Of a stretch of DNA of 23,433 nt, positions 16,228 to 23,433 are shown piece by piece. The notes beneath the pieces are model-generated. The model did not search any database. It had not been told where the DNA came from and saw nothing but the letters and a program-made list of their open reading frames with translations. Source of the DNA: Flavobacteriaceae bacterium (GTDB taxonomy: Bacteria > Bacteroidota > Bacteroidia > Flavobacteriales > Flavobacteriaceae); the NCBI GenBank assembly GCA_029238555.1, contig JAQWFV010000021.1, positions 1 through 23,433 on the forward strand. The letters run 5' to 3'. Every line of letters starts with the position of its first letter. The stretch's first letter is position 1. A program made the translations under genes and the position numbers.

Positions 16228-17622
16228 ATGCTAGACCCAAAATCATACATTCAAGAGCACAAAGAACGTTTGCTAAACGAACTTTTTGAGTTACTCAAAA
16301 TAGCCTCCATTAGTGCAGATCCTGCCTATGATACTGAGGTAACTAAGGGTGCTCAAGCGGTACATGATTTTTTAAAAGCTGCTGGAATAGATCACACTAA
16401 AATTTACGAAACAGAAGGCCACCCCATTGTATATGGCGAAAAAAATATTGCCCCTCATTTACCTACTGTTTTAGTGTATGGACATTATGACGTGCAACCA
16501 CCAGACCCTTTAGATTTATGGGATTCAAAACCCTTTGAACCTGTTATTAAAAAAACGCCGCTACATCCAGAAGGGGCTATTTTTGCCAGAGGAGCTTGTG
16601 ATGATAAGGGTCAAATGTTTATGCACATTAAAGCCATTGAGTATTTAATCAGTACAGACCAATTGCCCTGTAATGTAAAATTCATGATTGAAGGGGAAGA
16701 AGAAGTGGGTAGTAATAGCTTGGTGGATTTTGTGAAAACCCATAGAGAATTATTAAAAAATGACGTGATTCTGATATCTGATACGGGTATGATTGCCAAT
16801 GACACGCCTTCTATCACTACAGGGCTCAGAGGATTGAGTTATGTGGAGGTTTGTGTAACTGGCCCTAACAGGGACTTACATTCAGGACTTTACGGTGGCG
16901 CGGTTGCAAATCCTATCAATATTTTGACCAAAATGATCGCAAGCTTGCACGATCAAGACAATCATATCACCATTCCTGGATTTTATGATAAGGTGGAGGA
17001 ATTAAGCCTCGAAGAACGTGAAGCTATGGCTAAAGCACCATTTAATCTAGAGGGCTATCAAAAGGCTTTAGATATTGCTGCTGTATATGGGGAAAAAGGC
17101 TATACTACCAATGAGAGAAATTCAATAAGACCTACCTTAGATGTGAATGGAATATGGGGAGGTTACACCGGTGAAGGGGCTAAAACAGTGATTCCTTCTA
17201 AAGCATATGCTAAAATATCCATGAGATTAGTCCCCCACCAAGACTGGGAGGAGATTACCCAATTATTCAAAAATCATTTTGAATCTATAGCACCAAGAGG
17301 GGTAACTGTATCAGTAAAGCCACATCATGGAGGCCAAGGCTATGTAACACCCATTGACCATATAGGCTATAAAGCCGCTGCTGAAGCCTACGAAACCACC
17401 TTTGGAAAAACACCCATACCGCAAAGAAGTGGCGGTAGTATTCCTATTGTGGCTTTGTTTGAAGAAGTTTTGAAGGCAAAATCTGTATTGATGGGATTTG
17501 GTTTGGACTCAGATGCCATACATTCACCTAACGAACATTTTGGGGTGTGGAATTATTTGAAGGGTATTGAAACCATCCCTTTCTTTTATAAAAATTTCAC
17601 AGCACATTATCTTGGGCAATAA
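16228..17622 (+). CDS. M20-family dipeptidase (carnosinase/PepV-like metallopeptidase)
   Basis: A 464-aa cytoplasmic di-zinc peptidase. Metal and catalytic motifs are complete: YGHYDVQP (ligand His86, Asp88), ARGACDDKGQ (bridging Asp125), EGEEEVGS (general base Glu158, ligand Glu159), SDTG (Asp185), and AIHSPNEHF near the C-terminus supplies the last His. A lid/dimerisation domain lies between, with TGLRGLSYVEVCVTG, DLHSGLYGG and SGGSIPIV typical of cytosolic nonspecific dipeptidases. It would cleave dipeptides, perhaps of broad specificity. It stands alone, divergent from tRNA-Leu. No strong promoter match is seen; TAGCTTTA at 16200-16207 is the best candidate. No clear terminator follows. 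Confidence 0.93.
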   Translation: MLDPKSYIQEHKERLLNELFELLKIASISADPAYDTEVTKGAQAVHDFLKAAGIDHTKIYETEGHPIVYGEKNIAPHLPTVLVYGHYDVQPPDPLDLWDSKPFEPVIKKTPLHPEGAIFARGACDDKGQMFMHIKAIEYLISTDQLPCNVKFMIEGEEEVGSNSLVDFVKTHRELLKNDVILISDTGMIANDTPSITTGLRGLSYVEVCVTGPNRDLHSGLYGGAVANPINILTKMIASLHDQDNHITIPGFYDKVEELSLEEREAMAKAPFNLEGYQKALDIAAVYGEKGYTTNERNSIRPTLDVNGIWGGYTGEGAKTVIPSKAYAKISMRLVPHQDWEEITQLFKNHFESIAPRGVTVSVKPHHGGQGYVTPIDHIGYKAAAEAYETTFGKTPIPQRSGGSIPIVALFEEVLKAKSVLMGFGLDSDAIHSPNEHFGVWNYLKGIETIPFFYKNFTAHYLGQ

Positions 17623-17711
17623 TTCTTTGGGGAAAAAGGCTTATAATTTTTGATCAAATAGAGGTGCTTATGGACGTTTTTTGATCTGGTATGAAAATGT
17701 GCTGGAAATGG

Positions 17712-17936
17712 TTAATTTTGTTGTGCCTCTTGAATAGAAGTCTCTAAAATACTCAGGGTCATACTGCCTTCTTCAACATCTATTGAACATAGCTTATACA
17801 CTTGCATGTGATTGTCTTGTGTGAGTATTCCACTTAATTTTTTTGAGGCTATTTTCTGTTCCATGCGGTGTCTAATTACTTTATAAATATAATTAGAGGA
17901 AGTGGGTGAAAACTTTGAAATAGGACACAGAAACAT
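17712..17936 (-). CDS. Possible small hypothetical protein (74 aa)
   Basis: A 74-codon frame with ATG at 17936 and an internal ATG (residue 25, MEQKIASKKLSG). The composition is plausible for a small soluble protein (VYKLCSIDVEEGSMTLSILETSIQ), but no family is recognised, there is no signal peptide or membrane helix, and no promoter is obvious. It is 114 bp downstream of the LytTR gene on the same strand. It may be a real small gene at the end of the signalling operon or chance. Confidence 0.3.
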   Translation of the reverse strand: MFLCPISKFSPTSSNYIYKVIRHRMEQKIASKKLSGILTQDNHMQVYKLCSIDVEEGSMTLSILETSIQEAQQN

Positions 17937-18050
17937 TTTGTCAAGACGAACTCACCTTAATATATGGTTGAATGGAGGGCTAAACCACTCGTCTAAAAAA
18001 AGCATCGATTATCTGCAGATTAAATTTTAATTTATTTGCAAATTGCTTAT
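17937..18050. other. Gap downstream of the LytTR gene with small palindromes
   Basis: No gene is seen. ATCTGCAGAT (18011-18020) is a perfect palindrome. CTTATT/AATAAG (18046-18060) could form a small AT-rich hairpin over the LytTR stop codon. Neither is a convincing terminator. Confidence 0.3.
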
Positions 18051-18761
18051 TTACAATAAGTTGAGTCTTCTGATTAATTCTGGTCTATTAGAACGACTAA
18101 TGGGAATTACATTTTTCTCAATCAAAACTGAATTGTCCTCAATATCAATAATTTTAGTGAAATTAATGATGTATGACCTGTGGGTCTGTAGAAAAATATT
18201 ATCTGGGAGTTTGTCTTTTATTTTTTTTAAAGTAGAATGAACCACATACATTTCTTTATGGGTCTTTACATCTATATAATCTCCTTTGGCTTTGATAAAG
18301 AGAATGTCGTCGAATTTTAATTTAGTCAAACGACGGTCAATATTAATATAGAGATCATTGCCTATGAGATCACTCGAGGAACCACCATGCTGCATCATTG
18401 AGGTTCTATGAAGCTTGTTTTTCACTTTATTCATAGACTTATTAAATCGCTCTTGTGTGATTGGCTTTACCAAATAATCCGAGATAGATTCATATTCATA
18501 CGCCTCTATAGCCAAATCTTTATCTGCGGTTATCAATACAATTTGTGCAGGACTTTTTAGGGTTTGGACAAAGTCAAATCCGCTAAAACCTGGCATGTGA
18601 ATATCCAAAAAAATAACATCCACAGATTGCTGATTGAGAAATTTTATGGCCTCAATAGCACTAGAGAACTCCTCAATAATATCAAGGTCATTAATTCCTT
18701 CACACAATTGTCGTACTACAAGCCTTGCAGAATCTTGATCGTCTACAATAATACAGTTCAT
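18051..18761 (-). CDS. LytTR-family response regulator
   Basis: A 236-aa DNA-binding response regulator. The receiver (1-120) has acidic DDQD (7-10), phosphoacceptor Asp53 in FLDIHMPGFSGFDF, and Lys99 in YLVKP. The LytTR domain (about 132-236) has the standard sequence DDILFIKAKGDYIDVKT, MYVVHSTLKKIKDKLP and FLQTHRSYIINFTKI, ending IPISRSNRPELIRRLNLL. LytTR proteins bind paired 9-bp direct repeats about 22 bp apart, and repeats with this spacing occur upstream of the H-NOX gene at the head of the operon. It is the last clear gene of the H-NOX operon, 12 bp after the stand-alone receiver, and is the probable transcriptional output of the pathway. Confidence 0.93.
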   Translation of the reverse strand: MNCIIVDDQDSARLVVRQLCEGINDLDIIEEFSSAIEAIKFLNQQSVDVIFLDIHMPGFSGFDFVQTLKSPAQIVLITADKDLAIEAYEYESISDYLVKPITQERFNKSMNKVKNKLHRTSMMQHGGSSSDLIGNDLYINIDRRLTKLKFDDILFIKAKGDYIDVKTHKEMYVVHSTLKKIKDKLPDNIFLQTHRSYIINFTKIIDIEDNSVLIEKNVIPISRSNRPELIRRLNLL

Positions 18762-18773
18762 TCTCCGTCTATT

Positions 18774-19121
18774 TTAACATTGATTAATTGCTTCTATAAA
18801 TCTATCTTTTTGAAGTGGTTTTACCAAATAATCGACCACTAAATCAAAATTATAAGCGGTTAATGCCAAGTTTTTATCTGAGGTAACCAAAACCACCTTA
18901 GGGGTGGATGTTAAATTTTCTAAAAAAGAAAAACCACTCATGTCCGGCAAATGTATATCCAAAAAAACAATGTCTACTGTTTCGTTTTTATTAATGAACT
19001 TCAAGGCATCTTCTGCATTGTCAAAAGTTCCTAAAATATTTAAGTCACCATACTTGACAGCTAAGTGTTTGGCCACCTCTTGAGCGGTAAACTCATCTTC
19101 TACAATTACACAATTTTTCAT
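18774..19121 (-). CDS. Stand-alone receiver protein (LytTR-type receiver without output domain)
   Basis: A 115-aa single receiver domain. Acidic pocket EDE (8-10), phosphoacceptor Asp55 in VFLDIHLPDMSGFSF, Thr80 and Lys101 in DYLVKP are all present, so it should be phosphorylated. It is clearly a paralogue of the receiver half of the next gene (both have FLDIHxPxxSGF, DYLVKPxxxxRF) and stops exactly where the linker to LytTR begins. It starts one base before the Hpt stop codon. In a four-step relay it would be the intermediate receiver between kinase and Hpt, as Spo0F is in Bacillus; that role is an inference. Confidence 0.92.
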   Translation of the reverse strand: MKNCVIVEDEFTAQEVAKHLAVKYGDLNILGTFDNAEDALKFINKNETVDIVFLDIHLPDMSGFSFLENLTSTPKVVLVTSDKNLALTAYNFDLVVDYLVKPLQKDRFIEAINQC

Positions 19122-19442
19122 TTAAAAAGAATTTATAAAATCGGTCATTAATGTTAAGACTTCTTCGAAACTTTCTTTTTTGGAAGTCTTGTTTTGCTTT
19201 AAACTTTCTTCGTATTCTTGGGCTATTAAATAGCTAGACTCCAAACCCAACATACTTATTTTATTTTTCAATTTATGCACCACAGATGCTATTCTTGATA
19301 AGTCGCTGGAAGAAACTGCTTCATGGTACTGTTCAAGTTCTAAAGGAAATTCATTTTTTATAACTTGAAGTAGTTTGGACTTAAAAGCTTCATCTCCGTC
19401 TGCTAATTGATCAATATAATTAAAGTTAGGCATTTCACTCAT
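19122..19442 (-). CDS. Histidine phosphotransfer (Hpt) protein
   Basis: A 106-aa helical Hpt domain. The phosphorylatable His56 lies in the motif ASVVHKLKNKISMLG, with the following Lys/Gly pattern usual for Hpt; flanking helices are FKSKLLQVIKNEFPLELEQYHEA and LIAQEYEESL. The ATG at 19442 (29 bp after the kinase stop at 19471) is preferred. An upstream ATG at 19520 would add 26 residues encoded by the end of the kinase gene in another frame, which look unrelated to the fold. It would shuttle phosphate between the two receivers encoded just downstream. Confidence 0.85.
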   Translation of the reverse strand: MSEMPNFNYIDQLADGDEAFKSKLLQVIKNEFPLELEQYHEAVSSSDLSRIASVVHKLKNKISMLGLESSYLIAQEYEESLKQNKTSKKESFEEVLTLMTDFINSF

Positions 19443-19470
19443 AATCTTTATTTTTAAATGTACCAGCCCT

Positions 19471-21477
19471 TTAAGATACGTCTTTTCTGATGGTGAAATA
19501 AAAGGTGGCTCCTGCGCCATATTTACTCTTTACCCAGATGCTTCCTCCGTGTAGTTGAACAATTTTTTTCACGATGGATAGTCCAATACCACTGCTCCCA
19601 CTTCTAGTACCTAAAGTTTCAAATATCTCAAATATTTTTTCTTGATACGCCTTAGGAATGCCAACACCATTGTCTTTGATGGAGAATTCATGTAGTTCAC
19701 CTAAATCACTATAGCCAATTTCTATTTGACCCATAGACTTATCTACATGTGCAATTGCATTGCTCAATAAATTTTGAAACAATTGTTGCAATTGTATTTT
19801 GTCTGCCATAATTGCTGGCATAACACCCTTAAAACTCAAATCTATTTGCTCTGGCCAATACATCGTGGTCTTTAAGTGATTGATCAATTCTAAAGTGTGA
19901 CAAATTTCAAAGCTTACTTTTTCTGAGCCAATACTTGAATACCTTAAAATCCCGGTAATTAATTGGTCCATTGAGGCAATCTTATCTTGCATCAGCGCTA
20001 GCTGAGATAAACCTTCAGGGCCTAACTTATCGGCAAAATCCTCTTCTAGCCAAGAAGCTAATGCACTTATACTCCTAAGTGGTGATTTTAAATCATGTGA
20101 CACCACATGGGCGTACTCTTGTAAACCTTCATTGCTAGACTTAAGGTCTCTGAGTAATTGCTCTTTTTGTTTGGACAATTCATATTGGTCTGTGATGTCT
20201 AGGTGAATACCTATGGACCCTATTACTTGTCCCTTTTCGTTGTATCTAGGAGCCCCACTAATTAACCAGCGCTTCTTTTGCCCTCCTTTAACTTGAACAT
20301 TTACTTCGTAGGTATCTGAAATACCTTGTAAACGTTTTTTCTGGTGCTCAGGAATAATTGTTGGGTCAGAAACATGCAATAACTCGCCCAACTTTTTTCC
20401 GTAAAGTTCACTATCTGTATAGCCACTTAAAGTACAGAAACTTTTATTGACCAATTGCACTAGATCTTCATTGTCTACTTCTACTAAGCCCAAATTCATG
20501 TTCGCTATAATACTGCTGTATTTTTCTTTTTGCGCTTGAAGGTTTTCTTTGTATTGCTTTCGTATTGTTACATCTGTGTATACCCACAAATGTCCTTTGT
20601 ATATAGTGCCGTTGAAAATTGGAATGAAGTCTCTTTGGAGAATAATTCCTGAAACAGTTCTTAGTTCGTCTGCCAACACCAATTTTCGTTCCTTTAAGAT
20701 ATTGTTTATTCTAGCAACAAATCCTTCCGGGTCTTTAAAATATGTTTTAGATTCCTCTGCAGCATTTTCACAATTTGCCCCAACCATTTGTTTTGGAGTG
20801 GCCTCAATACCAAACATATCACAAAATACGTTATTGGTCAAAGCTATATTTCTGTGTTCGTCTTCTAAAAGCACCCCAAATTGAAGGTTTGAAATTACTG
20901 CTTCCAAACGCTTTTGAGAATCTTCCAGTGCCTGCTTTTGTTCTTCTAAAATGGTAGAAATTTCCTCCTCATTGGTGACATCTCTTAGTACACCTTGAGC
21001 CGCAATAGGTATTCCAGAAGCATCATAAATGAGATTAGCATTCACTTGAACAAACCTACTTTCCCCTGATTTTAGATTTATTTTAGTCTTGAAGTTTTTT
21101 AAAATGCCTACCTCCTGAAGTACCTGAAAAGACTGAAGGGTCGTCATTAAATATTCGTGATGCACCAATTGAGCGGCATAAAAATCCTCCTGATCTATGT
21201 CGAAGCCTAAAAAAACTTTGGCGGCCTGATTCATCTTAACCACCTGTCCCTCCAAATTAATAACTAGGTATGGATCAGGAATATTAAAGAAAACTCCTTC
21301 TAATTCAGATGTTTTTTCTTTGAGCAATCCGTTAAGCCGGTTGTTGTCTTCCCTTAAGTAGTGCAGGGTGTCATAGAGCTCTTTGGATTTAGTCTCTAAT
21401 ATTTTCTCTGCTTGTTTTCTCGCTTTTACTTGTCTATCTAGCGCCCTTTGCAGTAATTCAACCTCTTTTTTAGACAT
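19471..21477 (-). CDS. Triple-PAS sensor histidine kinase linked to H-NOX (HnoK-type role)
   Basis: A 668-aa kinase without membrane helices, so it is cytoplasmic. A coiled coil (about 3-60) leads into PAS1 (about 60-168), PAS2 (about 190-305) and PAS3 (about 318-430), then a dimerisation/phosphoacceptor domain with His461 in YAHVVSHDLKSPLRSI. The catalytic domain has the N box QLFQNLLSNAIAHVDK (Asn573), G1 KDNGVGIP (601-608), F box EKIFEIFETLG and G2 GSSGIGLSIVKK. There is no receiver in the same chain, unlike hybrid kinases, consistent with the separate receiver and Hpt genes. It overlaps the H-NOX gene by eight bases, so the two are translationally coupled and probably interact; H-NOX proteins inhibit partner kinases when NO-bound in characterised systems. 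Confidence 0.93.
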   Translation of the reverse strand: MSKKEVELLQRALDRQVKARKQAEKILETKSKELYDTLHYLREDNNRLNGLLKEKTSELEGVFFNIPDPYLVINLEGQVVKMNQAAKVFLGFDIDQEDFYAAQLVHHEYLMTTLQSFQVLQEVGILKNFKTKINLKSGESRFVQVNANLIYDASGIPIAAQGVLRDVTNEEEISTILEEQKQALEDSQKRLEAVISNLQFGVLLEDEHRNIALTNNVFCDMFGIEATPKQMVGANCENAAEESKTYFKDPEGFVARINNILKERKLVLADELRTVSGIILQRDFIPIFNGTIYKGHLWVYTDVTIRKQYKENLQAQKEKYSSIIANMNLGLVEVDNEDLVQLVNKSFCTLSGYTDSELYGKKLGELLHVSDPTIIPEHQKKRLQGISDTYEVNVQVKGGQKKRWLISGAPRYNEKGQVIGSIGIHLDITDQYELSKQKEQLLRDLKSSNEGLQEYAHVVSHDLKSPLRSISALASWLEEDFADKLGPEGLSQLALMQDKIASMDQLITGILRYSSIGSEKVSFEICHTLELINHLKTTMYWPEQIDLSFKGVMPAIMADKIQLQQLFQNLLSNAIAHVDKSMGQIEIGYSDLGELHEFSIKDNGVGIPKAYQEKIFEIFETLGTRSGSSGIGLSIVKKIVQLHGGSIWVKSKYGAGATFYFTIRKDVS

Positions 21478-22012
21478 GAGCCTCTATTGTAAATTTGACT
21501 TTAGTGCCGTCTGTCTCTAGCAAATCGTAAGATACACTTACCTGCTGACCATAATGCTTAAATGCACTAACAATAAGTCCATGAGCTAAGCTATAAAGAC
21601 CTCTCTTAGAACTGTATACCAAAATAAGCTTTCTTTTAGACTTTTCTAGTATTAAAAAAGAAGGCAGATCTGCATCTGGATATAATTTCTTCACATGCAC
21701 GTGAATATGGTCCTCAATAGCGGCTATTAAAGGCATTGGGCTTGTATAATTTCTAATAATTTCAGGATGTGCTTCGTCTAAACTTTGAAATAAATACAAA
21801 CCAAAAGTGTATAATAAATCTTGAATATCCTTTGAAACTACTTCTCCTAAAGCCACTAAAAGAGCCACCATTTCATTAAAATCATAGGTGCCTACCGAAG
21901 TGTAAACGCCATTGTTTACCGTATGTGAATTAGTGATTATTTCATCTACAACAGCCAAGCCAAATTGCGCTTCCACCATATCTAAAAACTCCGTAAAAAT
22001 AATTCCTTTCAT
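21470..22012 (-). CDS. H-NOX haem nitric-oxide sensor
   Basis: A 180-aa soluble haem protein of the H-NOX (HNOB) family. It starts with the family signature MKGIIFTEFLDMVE. The proximal haem ligand is His102 (IEDHIHVHV), matching His102 of the Thermoanaerobacter protein, and the haem-propionate motif YxSxR is YSSKR at 133-137. Comparing with Thermoanaerobacter H-NOX by memory, the distal-pocket Tyr140 aligns with Leu142, Trp9 with Phe9 and Asn74 with Leu74, so the pocket is nonpolar and NO, not O2, is the likely ligand. It leads the operon with kinase, Hpt, receiver and LytTR genes. The promoter region upstream has 22-bp spaced repeats. Confidence 0.95.
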   Translation of the reverse strand: MKGIIFTEFLDMVEAQFGLAVVDEIITNSHTVNNGVYTSVGTYDFNEMVALLVALGEVVSKDIQDLLYTFGLYLFQSLDEAHPEIIRNYTSPMPLIAAIEDHIHVHVKKLYPDADLPSFLILEKSKRKLILVYSSKRGLYSLAHGLIVSAFKHYGQQVSVSYDLLETDGTKVKFTIEAHV

Positions 22013-22025
22013 ACCTTAAGATTTG

Positions 22026-22033
22026 GAAATCTA
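22026..22033 (-). promoter_or_regulatory. Possible -7 element of the H-NOX operon
   Basis: TAGATTTC on the minus strand matches seven of eight positions of TAnnTTTG, 13 bp before the ATG at 22012. It lies largely inside a small inverted repeat (AGATTT GG AAATCT, 22019-22032). The LytTR-like repeats lie about 40-100 bp upstream, as expected for an activator. Confidence 0.35.
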
Positions 22034-22070
22034 AAATAAGACTTCTATTCTGAAGGCATGTGTAAATGTT

Positions 22071-22133
22071 GTGAAACTGATGTTTTTTGTATGTGAAACT
22101 GTTGTTTTTTGTATGTGAAACAGTTTTTACACC
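22071..22133 (-). repeat. 22-bp tandem repeats, probable LytTR binding sites upstream of H-NOX
   Basis: Two full 22-bp units (22071-22092 and 22093-22114, one mismatch) and a partial third (22115-22133). On the minus strand each unit carries a core: TCAGTTTCA, ACAGTTTCA and, in the third, ACTGTTTCA. The first two match seven of nine positions of the LytTR consensus [TA][AC][CA]GTTN[AG][TG], the third six. LytTR sites are 9-bp direct repeats separated by 12-13 bp, exactly the 22-bp period seen here. The operon encodes a LytTR regulator as its last clear gene, so autoregulation is probable. GTGTAAA (22060-22066) and TTTACAC (22126-22132) enclose the array as an inverted pair. Confidence 0.6.
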
Positions 22134-22165
22134 AAATGATTGATCCTTTTAATTATTGGGGACCT

Positions 22166-22570
22166 TTATTGGGGGCCTTTAACGAGCTCATTTTGTTTCC
22201 AATAATTCAAAAGTGCGGCTATTTTTAGCACATAATCATCATATTTTAGGGGCTTGACCAAATATCCTGCCACACCAATGGAGTAGGCTTGCTTTAAATC
22301 TGATCTATTGATAGAGGTCGTTAAAACCACGGTAGGTATGTATTTTAAATCGGTATGCGCCCGAAGCTGTTTAAGAAACTCAAAGCCATTCATTTTTGGC
22401 ATATTCAAGTCTAATAGTATTAAATCTATTTGACTATTTTCAGCCAATAAGTCAAGGGCGATTTCCCCATTATGTGCCTCGATTAACTCGTGTACCTCCC
22501 CTAATTTAGCTAAACTCCTGTTGAATTTAAGAATTTCTACAGTGTCGTCTTCTATTAATAAAATAGTCAT
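22166..22570 (-). CDS. CheY-like stand-alone receiver (Rcp1-type)
   Basis: A 134-aa single receiver domain. Acidic EDD (7-9), phosphoacceptor Asp54 in LLDLNMPKMNGFEFL, Thr85 in VLTTS, and Lys106 in GYLVKP are all present. The long form with the beta4-alpha4 segment TSINRSDLKQAYSIGVAGYLVKP resembles cyanobacterial Rcp1-type and Bacteroidota receivers that pair with PAS-rich kinases. It lies 153 bp upstream of the H-NOX gene on the same strand, separated by the repeat array, so it probably has its own promoter. It may be a second target of the triple-PAS kinase, or belong to another pathway. Confidence 0.9.
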   Translation of the reverse strand: MTILLIEDDTVEILKFNRSLAKLGEVHELIEAHNGEIALDLLAENSQIDLILLDLNMPKMNGFEFLKQLRAHTDLKYIPTVVLTTSINRSDLKQAYSIGVAGYLVKPLKYDDYVLKIAALLNYWKQNELVKGPQ

Positions 22571-22668
22571 CTAAAGCATTTATAAAAATGAATTTCATAT
22601 AAAAATAAACTTTAATTAGTCGCTGCGGTTAAAAAAAAATAAAAATCGGATTAAACGCACGGTTTTAC
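22571..22668. other. Gap between receiver and cyclase genes
   Basis: AT-rich, with poly-A tracts; I see no gene, convincing hairpin or clear promoter here. Confidence 0.4.
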
Positions 22669-23424
22669 CTATAAAGTGTTTTTAAACTCATATAGAAACA
22701 CGGTACTTGGTGTTGCGTCATTCACAAAAGGAGCCAAGCCAATTTGCAGCAAATATGGGCCATCTAAAACTGTGTTTGGCACATAGATAAACTCTGTAAT
22801 AGTAGCCTCCAATCTAATAGATCCCCCTACATTCCAAAAAGCCTTATGGGCTTTAAGCGCTCCTTGGTCTTCTTCTTTGTCAATAGAGGGAAGGTCTACC
22901 AAAAGATGTTGAACCCCTAATTCTCTGATGTAAATAGCAGTCTCTTGACTTAAATAGGGCGGATTACTGTGGCTGTACTGTTGGGATATTTTAGTGGCAT
23001 TATTGGGGAGGGTCCTGATTACTAATGACTCTGGAACTTGATGGTCGCCTATGGCCGCCATGAGTTGGCTTTTAGTAATCTGTAAATCTCCCTGTATTAA
23101 TTCAGGTGCAACAGTAATGAGTAATGTTTCAAAAAAATTCTTTTTCAAAGCCTTGAGCACCTTATAATCTCCAGACAAAATATGGCCTACACATTCTGTG
23201 TGGGTGCCATGTGCATGAGGATTAAAAGAAATATCGTTAAAATTTACTGGAGCACCTGCCTCAATACTTCCTATAAAATCACCTCCTCTATGCGGTGTAA
23301 TACTTGGCGGAGCTACATACCAAGCGCCTAATGTCTGATTGTGTTGAAGACTTAAATGAATGCCTATTGGAGCAGACAAATCAATTTCTTTCTGACCAGT
23401 GGCCCCAGTAATAATTGCTTTCAT
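22669..23424 (-). CDS. Cyclase/kynurenine formamidase-like metal hydrolase
   Basis: A 251-aa protein of the cyclase superfamily (PF04199). The zinc motif is HAHGTHTE (70-77), equivalent to HxGTHxD/E, with H81 in CVGHI probably the second metal-site His. DLSAPIGIHL (15-24) starts the fold, and a final LEATITEFIYVPNTVLDGPYLLQIGLAP is typical of the family. Members hydrolyse N-formylkynurenine, isatin or cyclic amides; the substrate is not predictable. It lies upstream of the receiver gene on the same strand with a 98-bp gap. Frame and ATG at 23424 are complete, since the window ends 9 bp beyond. Confidence 0.88.
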   Translation of the reverse strand: MKAIITGATGQKEIDLSAPIGIHLSLQHNQTLGAWYVAPPSITPHRGGDFIGSIEAGAPVNFNDISFNPHAHGTHTECVGHILSGDYKVLKALKKNFFETLLITVAPELIQGDLQITKSQLMAAIGDHQVPESLVIRTLPNNATKISQQYSHSNPPYLSQETAIYIRELGVQHLLVDLPSIDKEEDQGALKAHKAFWNVGGSIRLEATITEFIYVPNTVLDGPYLLQIGLAPFVNDATPSTVFLYEFKNTL

Positions 23425-23433
23425 ATTAATCGA

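Noticed and set aside
17623..17711. Terminator after the dipeptidase gene
   Set aside because: TTGATC occurs twice as direct copies, but I see no stable stem followed by T residues.
19443..19520. Longer Hpt protein starting at 19520
   Set aside because: The extra residues are coded by the end of the kinase gene in another frame and do not fit the Hpt fold; the ATG at 19442 is preferred.
22071..22133. CRISPR-like tandem repeat
   Set aside because: Units are adjacent without spacers, there are fewer than three full copies, and no cas genes are near; binding-site repeats explain it better.

Overview
The window comes from the Bacteroidota, most likely a marine or environmental member of the Flavobacteriaceae. 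The reasons are low GC, promoters of the TAnnTTTG type with little Shine-Dalgarno sequence, a TonB-dependent receptor with an N-terminal carboxypeptidase-regulatory-like domain, and the overall gene styles. This placement is inferred from family resemblance, not from a database search.

Layout. (1) 1-2718: glycerol catabolism. glpK (partial) and glpD on the minus strand are divergent from a DeoR-type repressor, with mirrored 10-bp repeats between them. (2) 2801-6001: a plus-strand copper-uptake type cluster of a small Cys-motif protein, an OprC/NosA-like TonB-dependent receptor with both halves of the OprC copper site (CxxxM and HxM), and a monohaem cytochrome c. (3) 6013-15844: a one-directional minus-strand accessory block. 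It holds a TetR regulator with a near-palindromic operator, TolC, HlyD, a Cys/Met/His-containing lipoprotein, two ABC ATPases, two ABC-2 permeases (a split version of YbhF-YbhS-YbhR), a LOG-family phosphoribohydrolase, a possible OMPLA-like outer-membrane protein and an ATP-cone/PD-(D/E)XK protein. The block is bounded by two identical 31-bp terminator sequences, and its right end adjoins the 3' end of tRNA-Leu(UAG). (4) 16228-17622: an M20 dipeptidase. (5) 17712-22570: a signalling locus of H-NOX nitric-oxide sensor, triple-PAS histidine kinase, Hpt protein, stand-alone receiver and LytTR response regulator in one tight operon, with another receiver gene upstream. (6) 22669-23424: a cyclase/kynurenine-formamidase-like hydrolase.

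The most interesting system is region 5. The genes supply all the parts of a four-step phosphorelay (kinase, receiver, Hpt, LytTR receiver) under an H-NOX whose distal pocket lacks the O2-stabilising tyrosine, so NO is the probable ligand. The promoter region carries repeats of an ACAGTTTCA-type element every 22 bp, which is the spacing of LytTR binding sites, suggesting autoregulation by the last gene of the operon. As far as I know this layout differs from the Shewanella/Vibrio HnoK-HnoB/C/D network. The NosA/OprC-like copper receptor about 13 kb away is a possible thematic link to NO/N-oxide metabolism, but no direct connection is visible.
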